From Venturia oleaginea (Eukaryota > Ascomycota > Dothideomycetes > Venturiales > Venturiaceae): 64,000 bases of DNA. The notes beneath the pieces are model-generated. The model searched no databases and was not told the DNA's origin. It was given only the letters and a program-made list of their open reading frames with translations. Of this stretch, positions 11,371 to 23,988 are shown in pieces. The number at the start of each line of letters is the position of its first letter. The stretch's first letter is position 1. The stretch is taken from assembly GCA_013176395.1 (NCBI GenBank), contig JABMLP010000029.1:455162-519161 (forward strand), written 5' to 3'. Made by a program: the position numbers and the translations under genes.

Positions 11371-11786
11371 AAGGAATGTAATGGCGAAACATGGCCGGTG
11401 GTCTGTCAGAAAGAGCTTTTTTCGGCACAAGGCCATCGCGAAACTCGAAGCTACGAGTTTTCAAGTGGGACGGTGCTCTGGTTCATCATGATACAGAGAA
11501 GGAAGAGAGGCAAGGAGGGAGACTTAGCTCGTTGAGGTTGTTGATCTGGATCGGAAGCCCGAAGGCCAGATTGGATTGAAGAAGAAAAGAGGAGGTTTGT
11601 GGATGAAGAAGGTCCTCAAGGGACTTTCGAGGGAAGCTTGGACCAAAAACATAGTCCGATGATTAGGCATTGCCTAGTCCCTCGAACGGAAACCTGTGGT
11701 TAGCCGGAATAGCTGCTGGATCATGTGATGTTACCAGGATGGGGCTCCTAGTGGACTCAGGATCGGATGCTCAGAATGAGATCGGA

Positions 11787-12460
11787 ACAGTTTGGAGGCA
11801 GTGTGGGCTCTAGGGAGACTGACTGTGAATCCTGAAGCACTGTGTGATGGCCTAACGAGCTGATATTCATTCGTGTTCGCGTCAACTGTGATGTGAGGTT
11901 CTTGATATGGCTGACTTGAGGATATGTTTCATCGCTTGGGGCACTATTTAAGACTGCTGGAAGGCAATTTGGGATCCACGGGGGACTGGGCATCACATCT
12001 GAAAAACCGCGAGACGGTCAGAAGAGCTGGTATATATTCGTGTTCGCTTTCACCGTGGATCTGAGGTTCTTGATTTGACCGCCTTAAAGCTATTCTCCAT
12101 CCCTCGAGGCGGCATTTGAGACAATTGGAAGGCAATGTGGGATCCACGGGGGACTGGCATTCACGTCCGAAAAGCTGCGAGACGGCCAGGAGGGCTGGTA
12201 TACATTCGTGTTCGCCTCACCATAATCTGAGGTTCACGATATAACCGCCTGAGAGCTCTCCTCCATCCCTCGATCCGGCGTTTAAGGCAGTTCGAAGGCC
12301 ATGTGCGATATACGAAGGACTGGCATTCACATCTAAAAAGCTACAAACCGATCAAAGAGCTGAAATACATTCGACATTTTCACCACGATCTGAGATTCCC
12401 GATATGCCCGCCTGAAAGCTCCTTTCTTTCCATCAAAGCCGTATCTAAAACTGCCGCTGA
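11787..12460. repeat. Tandem array, 165-168 bp unit, four copies
   Basis: The anchor ATTCGTGTTCGC, followed by TGAGGTTCTTGATATGG-like sequence, begins at 11869, 12036 and 12204, with a decayed form at 12369. The periods are 167, 168 and 165 bp. A second anchor, GGCAATGTGGGATCCACGGG and its variants, repeats in step near 11797, 11964, 12131 and 12298. Copies are diverged but aligned along their whole length. No frame is conserved among them, so the array looks non-coding. Confidence 0.75.
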
Positions 12461-13307
12461 AATCTCAAGAAAAACATAATTATGAATTGGGCTAAGAACA
12501 TATCTGCTTCTGCAGCCTATTCTCCATTATCCAACTCACACAGGTTCAAATCCGCCTCCAAAATGGCCTTGGTCTGCATAATCACCACCACTTCTCCTTC
12601 TTCACGGCGTAGATAACCGTTAAAGCGGTATAATCATAGATTCGATCGACAGATTATCTCAATCCTCCACTACAATCAAACAAGCAAGGTATATCAATCA
12701 ACCAAACGAGACATTCATCACCAAAATACCACCCCTCAACCCCTCAACCCCTCTTAACCTCTTATCCTGCCTTGCCTATAAGAATAAGAAAACCCCTCGT
12801 TCAACATATACCGCCGCTGATTGGGTAAAGAGCACCGCGGTGCGTTTCTCGCGCGGTTGGGGCTCGGTAGCGGGAGGATATTGTGGTGGTAAGGACGGAG
12901 GAGCGGAGGGATTCGCCTATGGAATTGAGAAGGCGGTTTTGCCGAATGCAGGTGAACTAGTGGAGGGAGGTTAAGAAATCAGAATGGGGAATGATTGGGA
13001 ATGATACTTATGAGGACTGACAATGAGGAGAGTTCTTTTTGCGTGGGGAGCTGTTGTGTGCTCCAATTATGGAGGAGAGGTTATGAGTATGAGTATGATG
13101 CAGTACGACGGAGATTTCTAGCGACTGGTGATAGTTTGGTCTGATATTGAACAGAGAATGAATGAATGAATGAAATGAAATTCAATCATTGCTATGATTG
13201 AATTGAATCTTCTTGAAAGTTTACCTATAAACGCACCTAGAGGGTCTTTAAACTACAACTCAATTCAACGCCAAACACACTCACACCGACAAAACAACTG
13301 ATTCTAT
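12461..13307. other. No supported gene; 3' flank of GH13 relic
   Basis: This is non-coding. It holds a small C-rich run (CCCCTCAACCCCTCAACCCC near 12726) and a GAATGAATGAATGAA microsatellite near 13160. A tRNA B-box-like GGTTCAAATCC at 12543 has no cloverleaf around it. Confidence 0.4.
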
Positions 13308-14350
13308 CTACTTGAACATCAAAAACCCACCAGCCGCAACACGAAGCCGGATACAAGCTCGTCCCCTAATCATAACGATCGACAAATACTCCCCACAATT
13401 CCTCGGAAAGATCTGCTTCAGCTGAACCCCATCCCTATGAATCACCGAATCAACAGTAACCCACACGCTCCTCTCCAACTCAATATCAGTATTAATCGCA
13501 CACACAATCTCCACGCCATCGAAGATTCTAGACCAGGCGACTATACTCATCACCTGTCGCTCACCAAGTCTATGCGGATAACCAAAGACCATGCCATCTC
13601 GAGATATCTGGCGGAGGTATTGACGACCCCTCCTCAATGCCATTTCTTTCACTTTCATGCTGGTCAGTTCAGTGAGCTGCTGATATACCGTCGAGGATCC
13701 AAGAAAGCAATGACGTTCCTTTGAGCGAAAGGGACCGAATGCACCGCCGAACATGGATTCGCGGATATATTGGTCGGCGGCGTGACCTGGTGAACTGAGC
13801 GAACCGCCGTCGTTGAGGGCTTGCTCAGTTCCGTAGTAGATAGATGGGACACCGAGGGTCGTGAGATTGAGCGCGAGGGCGGGGAAGAGGATGGATGAGC
13901 CGAGAGGGTCTGCGTAGAAACGGGCTTTGAGGTTGCCTTGCCATGTCTAATCTTGTTAGGGAATGTTTGGGATCGTGTTGGAAGTAGGGTTGAAACATAC
14001 GTGATCGTCTATCATTGTGACGATTTTGTTGCGGAGATGGCTGTGGGAAGGCTTTTGTGGGTATGCTTCGTTGCGGAAGAGATGAAAGTATTCTTCTGGA
14101 TTTGAGTCGCCTTTTGGTGTTTGCCATATTAATTATTGCACGCCTTCATAGTCTCAAACGCGTTCGGTCCAGTGACTTCACCAATGATCATGGAATTCCC
14201 TTTTCCAAGACCCATGGCGAATTCATGGATAGCATTGCAGAAGTATCTTGTAGGACAGTGGCCCATCTGCGAGAAACAGACTCCAAATCGCCTATACTCA
14301 CAGTATCTGGTCTTCTCAGGCAGTAGGAGAAGCCGTGCTTTGTGTGCCAT
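13308..14350 (-). pseudogene. Degraded GH13 alpha-amylase-family gene
   Basis: Minus-strand fragments follow GH13 order. Near 14290-14150 is a region II/III-like part with SQMGHCPTRYFCNAIHEFA and then IIGEVTG, which carries the acid/base Glu. Near 14130-14000 is a part ending IVTMIDDH, like the start of region IV. After an apparent intron (GTATGT..TTAG, about 14000-13951), LGVPSIYYGTEQALNDGG and MFGGAFGPFRS run into a beta-domain-like C-terminus at 13308. The gene looks dead. The segment between the Glu motif and IWQTPKG is shortened and carries a TAA, the region II nucleophile context (normally GFRxD) is not preserved, and no intact N-terminal barrel can be read upstream. A heavily spliced, diverged but live gene is less likely. 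Confidence 0.6.
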
Positions 14351-15449
14351 GAGAAAGCAAGTTTTCGATTTGCATCACAGCGGTGTGTACCTGGTTGTTC
14401 TCCTGTGTTCTTGCAGCGGAAGCTCAGGGGGCGAAACCCTCGTCAACGCGTCAACGTCGAAGAAGACCATCGCATTGTAGAGGTTGTAGGAGTTGAAGAG
14501 TGAGAAGGATATTCAAGTGCGGTTGAAGTCTTTATATTAACCTAGTCTCGGCTGCAACCGCCGCTGGCGAACCAGGGGTTAGCCGCGTTAGTGGAGACAT
14601 TGAACCCGGACCTCACTCCCCCGTTCATGACCTCTTCTACATCACCAACTTACCCGCTCGAGAGACTTTTCATCGAGACTTGGTCTTTTCTATCAAGTCT
14701 AGCCGTGCGCTCTTCAGATTATTGATCTTTAGTAGCACCACTGGCCTAGCACCATGACCTGGGCCAGGAGAGACCGATGCGTAATTATCCAAGACTTCGA
14801 AACCTTCTTCCTTTCTTTACTTTCCCCATTGAGCTTACTCGTTGTACACTGCCCTTATGCGATCTCATTCTGGCAGAGTAATAATTTGACTCGGTGGACC
14901 TCAAGCCACCATTTGCAATTTTCACTAAATTTTGCTGCCAAAATATCCTTCATAAACAATACCAAACCAGTTAAACTCGATTTCCTGTAGGATTTCATAT
15001 TTTAGCTTTGGTTGGCTAACCACTTCGATCCAAAACTACGCTTTGAAACAAGGGCTGCATCGTGGCTGAGGCTGAGCAGTCTCAATGCGAGTTTGGAGAT
15101 GTTAATTCTGCATCTCGTTCACCTGTATTATTTTATCACATTCACGATCTCAATTCAGCATTACCACGGCCTACCAAGATACACAAGGTGTTTCGATTCC
15201 AGTTGGACAGCTCGAAGCGTAGAGCCTGATTTGGGAACCAGCCACTGGCCTTTCCAAGATGGTGTATGAGACTCATCTTCAGATTAATTAGAGATCACGA
15301 ACTCTCGAAGCCAAGTCATTGGAACTAATCGCCAGCGCTCTCATGAAGCAGACCGATGCCATTAACTCCCAAGAAATCCACGCAAACGCAATGTCTCTAC
15401 TTGATGAGGGATACGTCTCTATCGCCCCAACGAAGGCCACAGGTATAAT
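14351..15449. other. No supported gene
   Basis: The left end holds decayed coding-like sequence that may be the lost N-terminus of the GH13 relic. The rest is non-coding, with only short frames lacking motifs. Confidence 0.4.
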
Positions 15450-15705
15450 TGTCACGGTACGACCGCGGACAAGTCTCTTCCGCCATTGGGGTGGCCTCAC
15501 GGTACGTGATCAAGGCAGAACTGTAGTTCTGCCGAGGAAAGGTTTTAAAAGCCTGCGTTGCTTCAACCAATACGTAGCTCATTGAGCCACGTCCTGTCGT
15601 CAAACCTGCCTGTTGGTTTGCCTGCCAGTTCGTATGTAGCCTGTTGAATGATTCCTGTTCCTACTGCTGCTCCTTCCTCCTGATACCCGAACCCGCCCCG
15701 TGACA
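15450..15705 (+). mobile_element. 256-bp solo LTR-like element, copy 1
   Basis: The element runs TGTCACGG..CCGTGACA, so it has TG..CA ends and an 8-bp terminal inverted repeat, as LTRs of fungal LTR retrotransposons do. A TATA-like TTTTAAAAG lies inside. A second copy of exactly the same length lies at 27374-27629 in the opposite orientation, with five differences by eye. There is no coding sequence and no matching target-site duplication on its own two sides (ATAAT left, GTAAA right). Confidence 0.75.
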
Positions 15706-16456
15706 GTAAACTACAATATGAATTGATCCGGCCGGAGCTCAATCCTTTTCGGTTGACTTTTTCAAGAAATCTGAGAGCTCGCCCGCGATTATGATCTACG
15801 CCCTACCAGTTTTTATTTATTTAGAGGAGATACTGTCTATCATCATAAGTTAAGGTAGCTGGGAAGGTTGAAAGGCTATTTGGAACGCCCACTCCGGTCC
15901 TTAGCCGTCAATATATCACCCTGGCTGTCAGGTTCTTTAGAAAAGCTAACCGAAATAAACCGAGGTTTACCCGGATCCTTTTACAAGTCATAATACTATG
16001 GTATCCGGGTTATCAAACGTTATTACAGCATAGATAGTAGAATCCTTGTGCCTATTGTACTTAGATCTGCTTCTGTAAGTATCAGTACTGCACAGGAGAG
16101 TAGTTCGCAAGCAGACTCAAGGGCCATCTACCAGAAGATTCGACAACAAGGATGCCAATTGACGTTTAATAACCCGGCAACCATAGTTTATGAAAAGGTA
16201 AGCTCCGAAATGTGTTGCTCTAGACCGTACTAATTTAGTCGGCTAAAATTAGAGTAATAACTCGTATCATATAGTTCTGTGCTGTCCCTATTAAACACAA
16301 GTCTTGCACTTCTGGAAGACAGAAAACGTTGAAACCACAGTACTACGTATGTACGAAACTTCCTCTCTTCACATTTGACATTTCCTGAGTAAATAACTAA
16401 TAACTCAGCTTTTCAGCCTTCTCGCAATCGTTTACCCTACCTCACAAACCTCCATC
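15706..16456. other. AT-leaning non-coding DNA
   Basis: I see no gene with support. A 61-codon frame at 16048 has no recognisable motif. The right end is the likely promoter of the small secreted-protein candidate. Confidence 0.35.
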
Positions 16457-16741
16457 ATGCAACTTACCATCCCCATCCTCGTTACAATAACGAGCTGGCT
16501 CTTCGCGAGCCCCACCGTAGCCAGAGGTGCCATTTTATGTAAGGATGCTCCGGCAGACTGTGCTTTTGGTAAGTACTTGTATGAAAGGCTGTAGTTCTGA
16601 GTGACAGCATCTCAACCGTTTCTTCGTCCTTTTCGGCTCGCTCATAATTCTCCTTTTCCTGCGGTGCCCACCACAGATGCCTTTCAGCTTCCAACTATTT
16701 TTTCCTATAAAGACCTCCCGTATATATACAAAAAGCGATAA
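16457..16741 (+). CDS. Possible small secreted protein, 58 residues, two exons
   Basis: An ATG at 16457 opens a hydrophobic leader (MQLTIPILVTITSWLFASP, then TVARG) that looks like a signal peptide with a cleavage point near residue 24. It is followed by a short Cys-containing stretch (CKDAPADC). A GTAAGT donor at 16569 and a CACAG acceptor at 16676 join in frame and give a second exon ending in KKR-stop at 16741. The predicted mature chain is only about 34 residues with two Cys. Short secreted proteins of this size are common in fungi, some acting in host interaction. Nothing here identifies a family, and a chance leader with fitting splice sites cannot be excluded. Confidence 0.35.
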
Positions 16742-17842
16742 ACAATCATAGTTCGCCTTCTCAACCCTATCGCTCCAACTATAATATAAAGAAGTAGAAT
16801 CTATACGTGGGACAATTCCTCGGACAAGTCAAAATTCTTGCGTGCGTACGTCAAAGGACAGGTAGGAGTTACTCCTTTCATACATCGTCTTCCCGCTGAC
16901 AATTGGCAATCTGGTTTTTCGAAACTAAGATGAAAATATGGCCGATAACGTTGCAAATCATTTTCTGGGGAACTGATATACAGAGGTACTGCTGCTTATA
17001 GTGCAGGGTCTCAATAAGAGACTTCACGAATGTTGCATTCTATTCTGTGATCTAAACCAGCAAGAAAAGTCACTGTATGATTAGCTACTAAGTGCACTAC
17101 CAACTTCGTATTCGAATTCATGTATAGCGTTCGTTGGAATATGTCCACATGACACCTGAATAATACAAGTCGCGTTTGGACAATGATTCTCCGGTTTGAG
17201 ATGCATAACGATTAAATTCTGGACATTTGAAAGAAAAGAACGGCTATCAACATATCGCTGCCACCGATAATTACTCGGTAGCGTTTATTGTATCGAGGAG
17301 AGAGGTTTTGACGGAGATAAATTGAAGATCCCGCTATGTAGATAACCTGAGGAGGTTAGCAAGGCGAAAGTTTTATCATGCAATATTCAAGGAGAACGGC
17401 AATGGAAGTAGAGAGATCGAGCATCTTCTTTCCAAATGATCAAGTAGAACTTTAGCTGAACTTGAATTGTGATTTTAACTTTCAAGCAATGAATGCGAAG
17501 AGCGTCCCGTGATTTCGAGCTCATTTCGGCACGGATTCGGATTTCGGCGCCTCTTTGCCCGAATAGGCAAGTGGGCTGTAGCTCTCCAAGAGGGACAAGC
17601 TTCCGATAAAGCTTCCAACGACGCGTTCATCCGTCTTCAGTGGATAACGCGGGCCCTATCAATGCTTTATCATCGGCTTCCAGAAGTCCTTGGAGGATGG
17701 AGATTGCTCGTTGTCCCCTCCCCTCACCTCCATTCAACAACAGAAACTCCTCCCTCCCTCCTCCCAATTCTTCCGCGCCGTCCTGAGATAACAACCCGAA
17801 TACCATAGCCCTCAAGCCTCCACCTCCCCATCCTCCTCAAAG
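16742..17842. other. Upstream region of the amidase gene
   Basis: This is non-coding and AT-leaning in its left part. The last 150 bp before the amidase ATG are pyrimidine-rich (CT-rich tracts near 17700-17840), as is common at fungal transcription starts. No specific regulator site can be named. Confidence 0.35.
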
Positions 17843-19683
17843 ATGCCCTCCCTACCCTGGCAAGAAATCGCCGCGAAGAAACGGGCCTCGATACTAGCTG
17901 AGATAACGAACGAATGGCTCCTCCCCTCCATCCCACCCGTCGAAGAAGTAAAAGATGTTTCGGGGACGTATATGCACCAATTCCTCTCGGCGCAAGAGGT
18001 TGAAATCACAGAATCGGATGCAGAGACGATTGTCAAGAATACAACGGGAGGAGCCTGGAGTTGTGTCAGTGTTTGCAAGGCGTTTTGTCATCGGGCTGCT
18101 GTTGCGCATCAATTGGTATGTACACCTCAATTCACAATCGAGGGCGAGAAAGAAGGGGGACAGAAGTATGCTAATAGGTACGATAGACGAACTGCCTCCA
18201 CGAAATCTTCTTCACAGCAGCCCTCCACGATGCCGAAATCCTTGATAAAAACTATGCACAATCTGCGACACTTGGGCCCCTATACGGCCTCCCCATTTCT
18301 TTGAAAGACCAGTTTCATGTCCGGAACGTGGAGACTTCGATGGGTTATATAGGTTGGCTGGGCACATTCCAAGGCAAACCTTACGAACCCCACCACGCGG
18401 AATTTGAATCAGAACTCGTTCGCGAGCTGCGGCAACTGGGTGCAATACTATATGTCAAAACGGCGGTGCCGCATACACTCATGTGTGGTGAAACGGTCAA
18501 CAATATAATCGGATATACCGAGAATCCTCGAAACAGGTATTTGAGTGCTGGTGGCAGTTCAGGTGGCGAAGGCGCATTAATCGGAGCACGAGGATCAGTT
18601 GCAGGTTTTGGAACAGATATCGGAGGTTCCGTACGCATTCCCGCCGCCTTCAATGGCCTATATGGATTAAGACCCAGTGCAGGCAGATTACCGTATGAAG
18701 GCATGGCAAATAGCATGGATGGACAGAATTCGGTATTGAGCGTTGTCGGACCGCTGGGCAGTACAGTTGGTGCCTTGAGGTTAGTAACAAAGAGCCTTTT
18801 GAGTGCGGGACCTTGGAATCACGATCCCCTCGTCGTCGAAATGCCATGGCGGTCTGAACAAGAAAAACTGCCCGAAAAACTGGTATTTGGTGTCCTCAGA
18901 TATGACGGCGTCGTCGGTGTGACACCACCTATAAAACGAGCTCTCAAAATGACCATTGAAGCTGTGAAGAAGGCGGGGCACGAAGTAGGTATCCACAATC
19001 ACGATACAACTATCACACCTAACAACATCAGGTCATAGAATGGACACCCCCACCCCACTCCACCCTCAACGAAATCCTCTTCAATACCTGGTCGTACGAC
19101 AGCGGCCACGACTGTACCAGCGCCCTCGCCCTCAGCGGCGAACCAATCGCCCCCCAAATGTCCACCCTCTTCAACACCGAAACACCCCAATTCACAGCCT
19201 CCCAAATCGCAGACAATAACGTCGCTCAGCGGGAGATTAAGAAACGATACCTCGATTATTGGAATTCTACTGCTGAGGTTACTGAGAGTGGGAGGGCGGT
19301 TGATGGGATTATCTGTCCTGTTGCGCCTTTTCCGGCGGCGAGATGGGGGAGTTATGCTTATTATGGGTATACTAGTTGGGTTAATTTGTTGGATTATAGT
19401 AGTGTTGTTTTTCCGGTTACGAGTGTGGATGAGAGCGTGGATTTGGTGGAGGAGGGGTATCAGCCGGTGAATGCTGAGGATAAGATTTGCTATGAGAGTT
19501 GTGAGTTTGATTCTATTGTACTTCGTGTGTGAATGCCCGCTAACCATTGCTATAGACGACCCGAAGATTTATAATGGTGCGCATGTTGCTCTACAAATCG
19601 TAGGACGTCGTTTTCAAGAAGAGAAAATGTTGGCTATTGCCGATGTGACAAGGGCTGCTTTGTCAGCTTTGTCAGCTTTGTAA
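17843..19683 (+). CDS. Amidase, fungal acetamidase-like (amidase signature family)
   Basis: Four exons (17843-18115, 18187-18984, 19032-19500, 19556-19683) splice cleanly with GT..AG introns of 47-71 nt to a 555-residue protein, the usual size for fungal acetamidase/amidase proteins. The Lys-cisSer-Ser catalytic triad is visible: Lys131 in PISLKDQF, the cis-Ser in AGGSSGGEGALIG (about residue 215) and the nucleophile Ser239 in GTDIGGSVRIPA. These enzymes hydrolyse carboxamides to acid plus ammonia or amine. No signal peptide is seen, so it is probably cytosolic. It lies in the same inverted-LTR-bounded interval as an ene-reductase and an arylamine N-acetyltransferase. The substrate cannot be read from sequence. 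The gene appears intact. Confidence 0.92.
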
Positions 19684-22012
19684 ATCCATATAAGTTATAA
19701 CAATGTATAACGACATCAAACATTGCAATGTTTCCAAACTCTATCTATATCTATATCTACCATAACCAACATCCTCACCGGTTCCTGCAATACCGATCAT
19801 TGATATCGCAACGTTGATATGTTTTTATCGAGATTATCTAACACCCCACGCTCTTGAATTTCCCTGGGTCCTCCCTAATGAAATCGGTGTACTTTGGGTG
19901 GGTGGTTGCTAAGGCGCAGTTATTGGCGATCTAATACCCCTGATCGAATCTGTAGCTACGGAAATCGATTTTGGAGATCTAGGATAGAGGAGGGGAGTTG
20001 TTGGGTTGTATGTGTACCTGTTAGATGATACAGCCGCATACGGCCATTATGAGATGATACAGCTGTATACGGCCGTTAGAGTCACGTACCCTCGTTTTGA
20101 AGCTGCATACGGCCGTCAGAGGCATATCCCCTCGTTTTGATTTCAGACCACTCGAATCTGTATACTATCACTCGATCACCGGTTCATTTTGAACCTCATG
20201 CAATCCTAAATCTTTATCTTTTCACTGTGTATCATTCGAGAGTACCGTATGGACAGGAATATCATATCGCGGGTCGGAAGATGGGAAAAGAAAGGAGGGA
20301 GAGAGGAGAGAAGATAGGGGGAAGAGGAGAAGAATATTGTAAAGCTTCCACGCTTAGTTTCTTGGAAATATTGTGGTTGTTGTTTTTGTATGTATACTGG
20401 GGATTTGCACTTGGACTCGCCCACGACGCAAAATATTGACCATACCCTCCCCAAGTCCCCTTGGAAGATCCTTTCTTAAAAAAACCGCCAGATACGATTA
20501 GCATCTGTTGGGTTTTTTGTCGGTGGTTGCTGGGTTAGTTTGGGGTTCTAACTCTTGCGACGGCGATGGCGATGGCGATGGCGACGTTGACGTGATTTAT
20601 TTCGCTGGTAAGTTTCTTTTGGAGTAGAACTAGAGGGAAACGCACAGTTTTGACACGGCGCCGCACACGTTTACGGGCATTGTTTACATATCTTTTACGA
20701 CCTATTCACCGGTGTTGAATGCTTCCCTTCCTTGAACCCGGATACTGCGTCTTTTCTTCTCGGCGTTGTTCTTTGGTAGGTTTGCGCGGGGGAAGATGCT
20801 GGTCAGAGAGTAAAATTTTGAGCTGGGGAGGTGTTGGCGGGGATTAGCTGGCGGATTGCTTGGTCTCTTGGATTTGGGATGTCGGATTTGTCGAGTTTTT
20901 GGTGTATTGGGGGGTGTATGTATGGTTGCTGGATGGGGGAGGACCTTTTGTTGTTGGGAGTGCTGCGAGAAGGGAGAAGAGTCGGGAGAAGATGGATGTT
21001 TGTTTATGAGAGTAGATGGCATTCACAGATCAATTGCTGGAATGAAGGACTATATGAGGAAGAGAGTCGTGAAGTGCACTCGACATCACCGGTTGAGAAT
21101 GCAGCCCGGTCATAACCTCGTTTGGTGGGAATGCTGAAAGACCTGTAACGGACAGAGGATTAGTAAGTACGAATCTGTTACACGAAGCCGGTGATTTCCC
21201 GATATTGATTATTCGATGCAAGGAGTGTGCAGGCCAAAAAGCTACGCGTCAGATATCCACACAGCAGAGGATATATCGAGCATCAGGGACTCGCATGAGA
21301 TATAGGAAATGCTACTCGCGCATAGATCTAAGCAAGTAAAAGACTTTCCCCAGAACAAAAATTAGATAGGAAAAGGAATCAAGGCCGCTGGCAGAAAGAA
21401 AAGCATTTCTCAACAAAAGGGCAACCTTGCTCCACGCCGCTACATGCTTCCTCTTCCGATGGCAGCGGATTGGCTGTATGGGTCTTGATTGCCTGTCCTG
21501 TCTCAGAGCAGGTATCGGTGTATTTCTAGAGCTGGCAGATAACCCCATGAAGGTATTTGTCTCAGGAAGCGGTGTTGGTGAAGCGATTAAGGAGGTGACG
21601 CGCAGAAATCTCGGGCCTTTACAAAAGATGACAAACGCTTTGAAAGGCGGCTGACGCACCCAATCCTCATTCCCGGGTGGTGCTCAGAGAACCAATATGG
21701 CCGAGAATTGTCCTGCAACCATGTTTTGACCCACTAAGGGCGGGTAACTAACAAGCAGACCATCCTTACAAATTTAAAGCCCCTGGAATCGCGTCAACTG
21801 GCAATGACGACATGTCTACAAAACCTTTCTTTCCATGTCTTTCGACCGGGTATAAGAATCTTTCTGGACATTTAAGCAATTGACCTCTGAACCTCCTACA
21901 CTCAACTCTTCACATAATCAATTCACCTCTTCATTTCCTGCAACAGCCTCCCTACACAATCAATTCATCACACAGTCAATTCACCTCCCCACACTATCAA
22001 TTCATCACTACC
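19684..22012. other. Long intergenic region, no supported gene
   Basis: This lies between the amidase and the OYE gene. It contains (TATCTA)n near 19740, GGCGAT repeats near 20565 and the ATACGGCC repeat cluster at 20022-20140. Open frames at 20702-21022 (minus) and 21312-21659 (minus) have no motif and unlikely composition. The last 130 bp before the OYE ATG carry three CAATTCATC/CAATTCACC repeats, probably 5' UTR. Confidence 0.45.
20022..20140. repeat. Three short direct repeats around an ATACGGCCGT palindrome
   Basis: GCATACGGCCAT (20036), GTATACGGCCGT (about 20065) and GCATACGGCCGT (about 20105) are separated by about 30 and 40 bp. The last two are each followed by CCTCGTTTTGA. CGGCCG is a self-complementary pair of CGG half-sites, the triplet bound by many fungal Zn2Cys6 regulators. 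It lies downstream of the amidase and far upstream of the OYE gene, so a regulatory role is only a possibility. Confidence 0.5.
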
Positions 22013-23373
<1,361 letters not shown>

Positions 23374-23988
23374 GGGCTGAACACAATGCTCTGCCGTGGT
23401 TACGGCTGTTTTGTAGGTTCTATGCAAAAATCCTAGATATAGAGATCAGAAATGCGTGGTACTCGTTTGAATCGACTAGACCCTTTTATTCTTGGCCTGT
23501 GACGGATGCGATTACCTATGCTGGGAAGAATTTAGTCACATTGTGGAAACTAGATGGTGCACTTGCTAGCTCGGTGGCTTTGTTCATTCGCTCGTTCTTC
23601 CAACAGGTCATCTGTCTGATGGAGATGCGGCTTCATCCGTGGATGAATGCCAGTCTTTCTTTTCGCGCTGGATACGGAGAGGCGTCTTCGCTCCTTCAGG
23701 GAAACAAGTCGTTGGGATCAAAGTGGTGGTCCGGTGTGAACCTAGGGGTATTACCGAGTCGAGTCAAACACAACACCCCGATTCCAGCAATGAATTTAAA
23801 GAGCGAGGTCTACACGTTTTCAAATGGCAAATTGATTTCCCAGTCCCAGTCCCACCCCATCACCCTTCTAGTTTTGCCTCAACGCCAAACTCTTTACGTG
23901 GTGGTAATGAAGGACGTCTCCATCAATCTCTCTCGAGGCGTCCTACTTATTTCCGAATTGAAAATATTTGGATAGTGAGCACCGATAT
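23374..23988. other. Convergent 3' region between OYE and PfkB genes
   Basis: This holds the 3' ends of two convergent genes. A 158-codon plus-strand frame (23499-23975) covers most of it but has no motif. I regard it as a chance frame in 3' UTR sequence, though a small unknown gene cannot be excluded. Confidence 0.4.

Noticed and set aside
12541..12560. GGTTCAAATCC, a tRNA B-box-like sequence
   Set aside because: No acceptor, D or anticodon stems can be folded around it.
14754..14990. 78-codon frame with a hydrophobic stretch
   Set aside because: No support beyond length; the hydrophobic run is not at the N-terminus like a signal peptide.
23499..23975. 158-codon plus-strand frame after the OYE gene
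   Set aside because: Lies in the convergent 3' region, no motif, and the composition does not resemble that of neighbouring genes.
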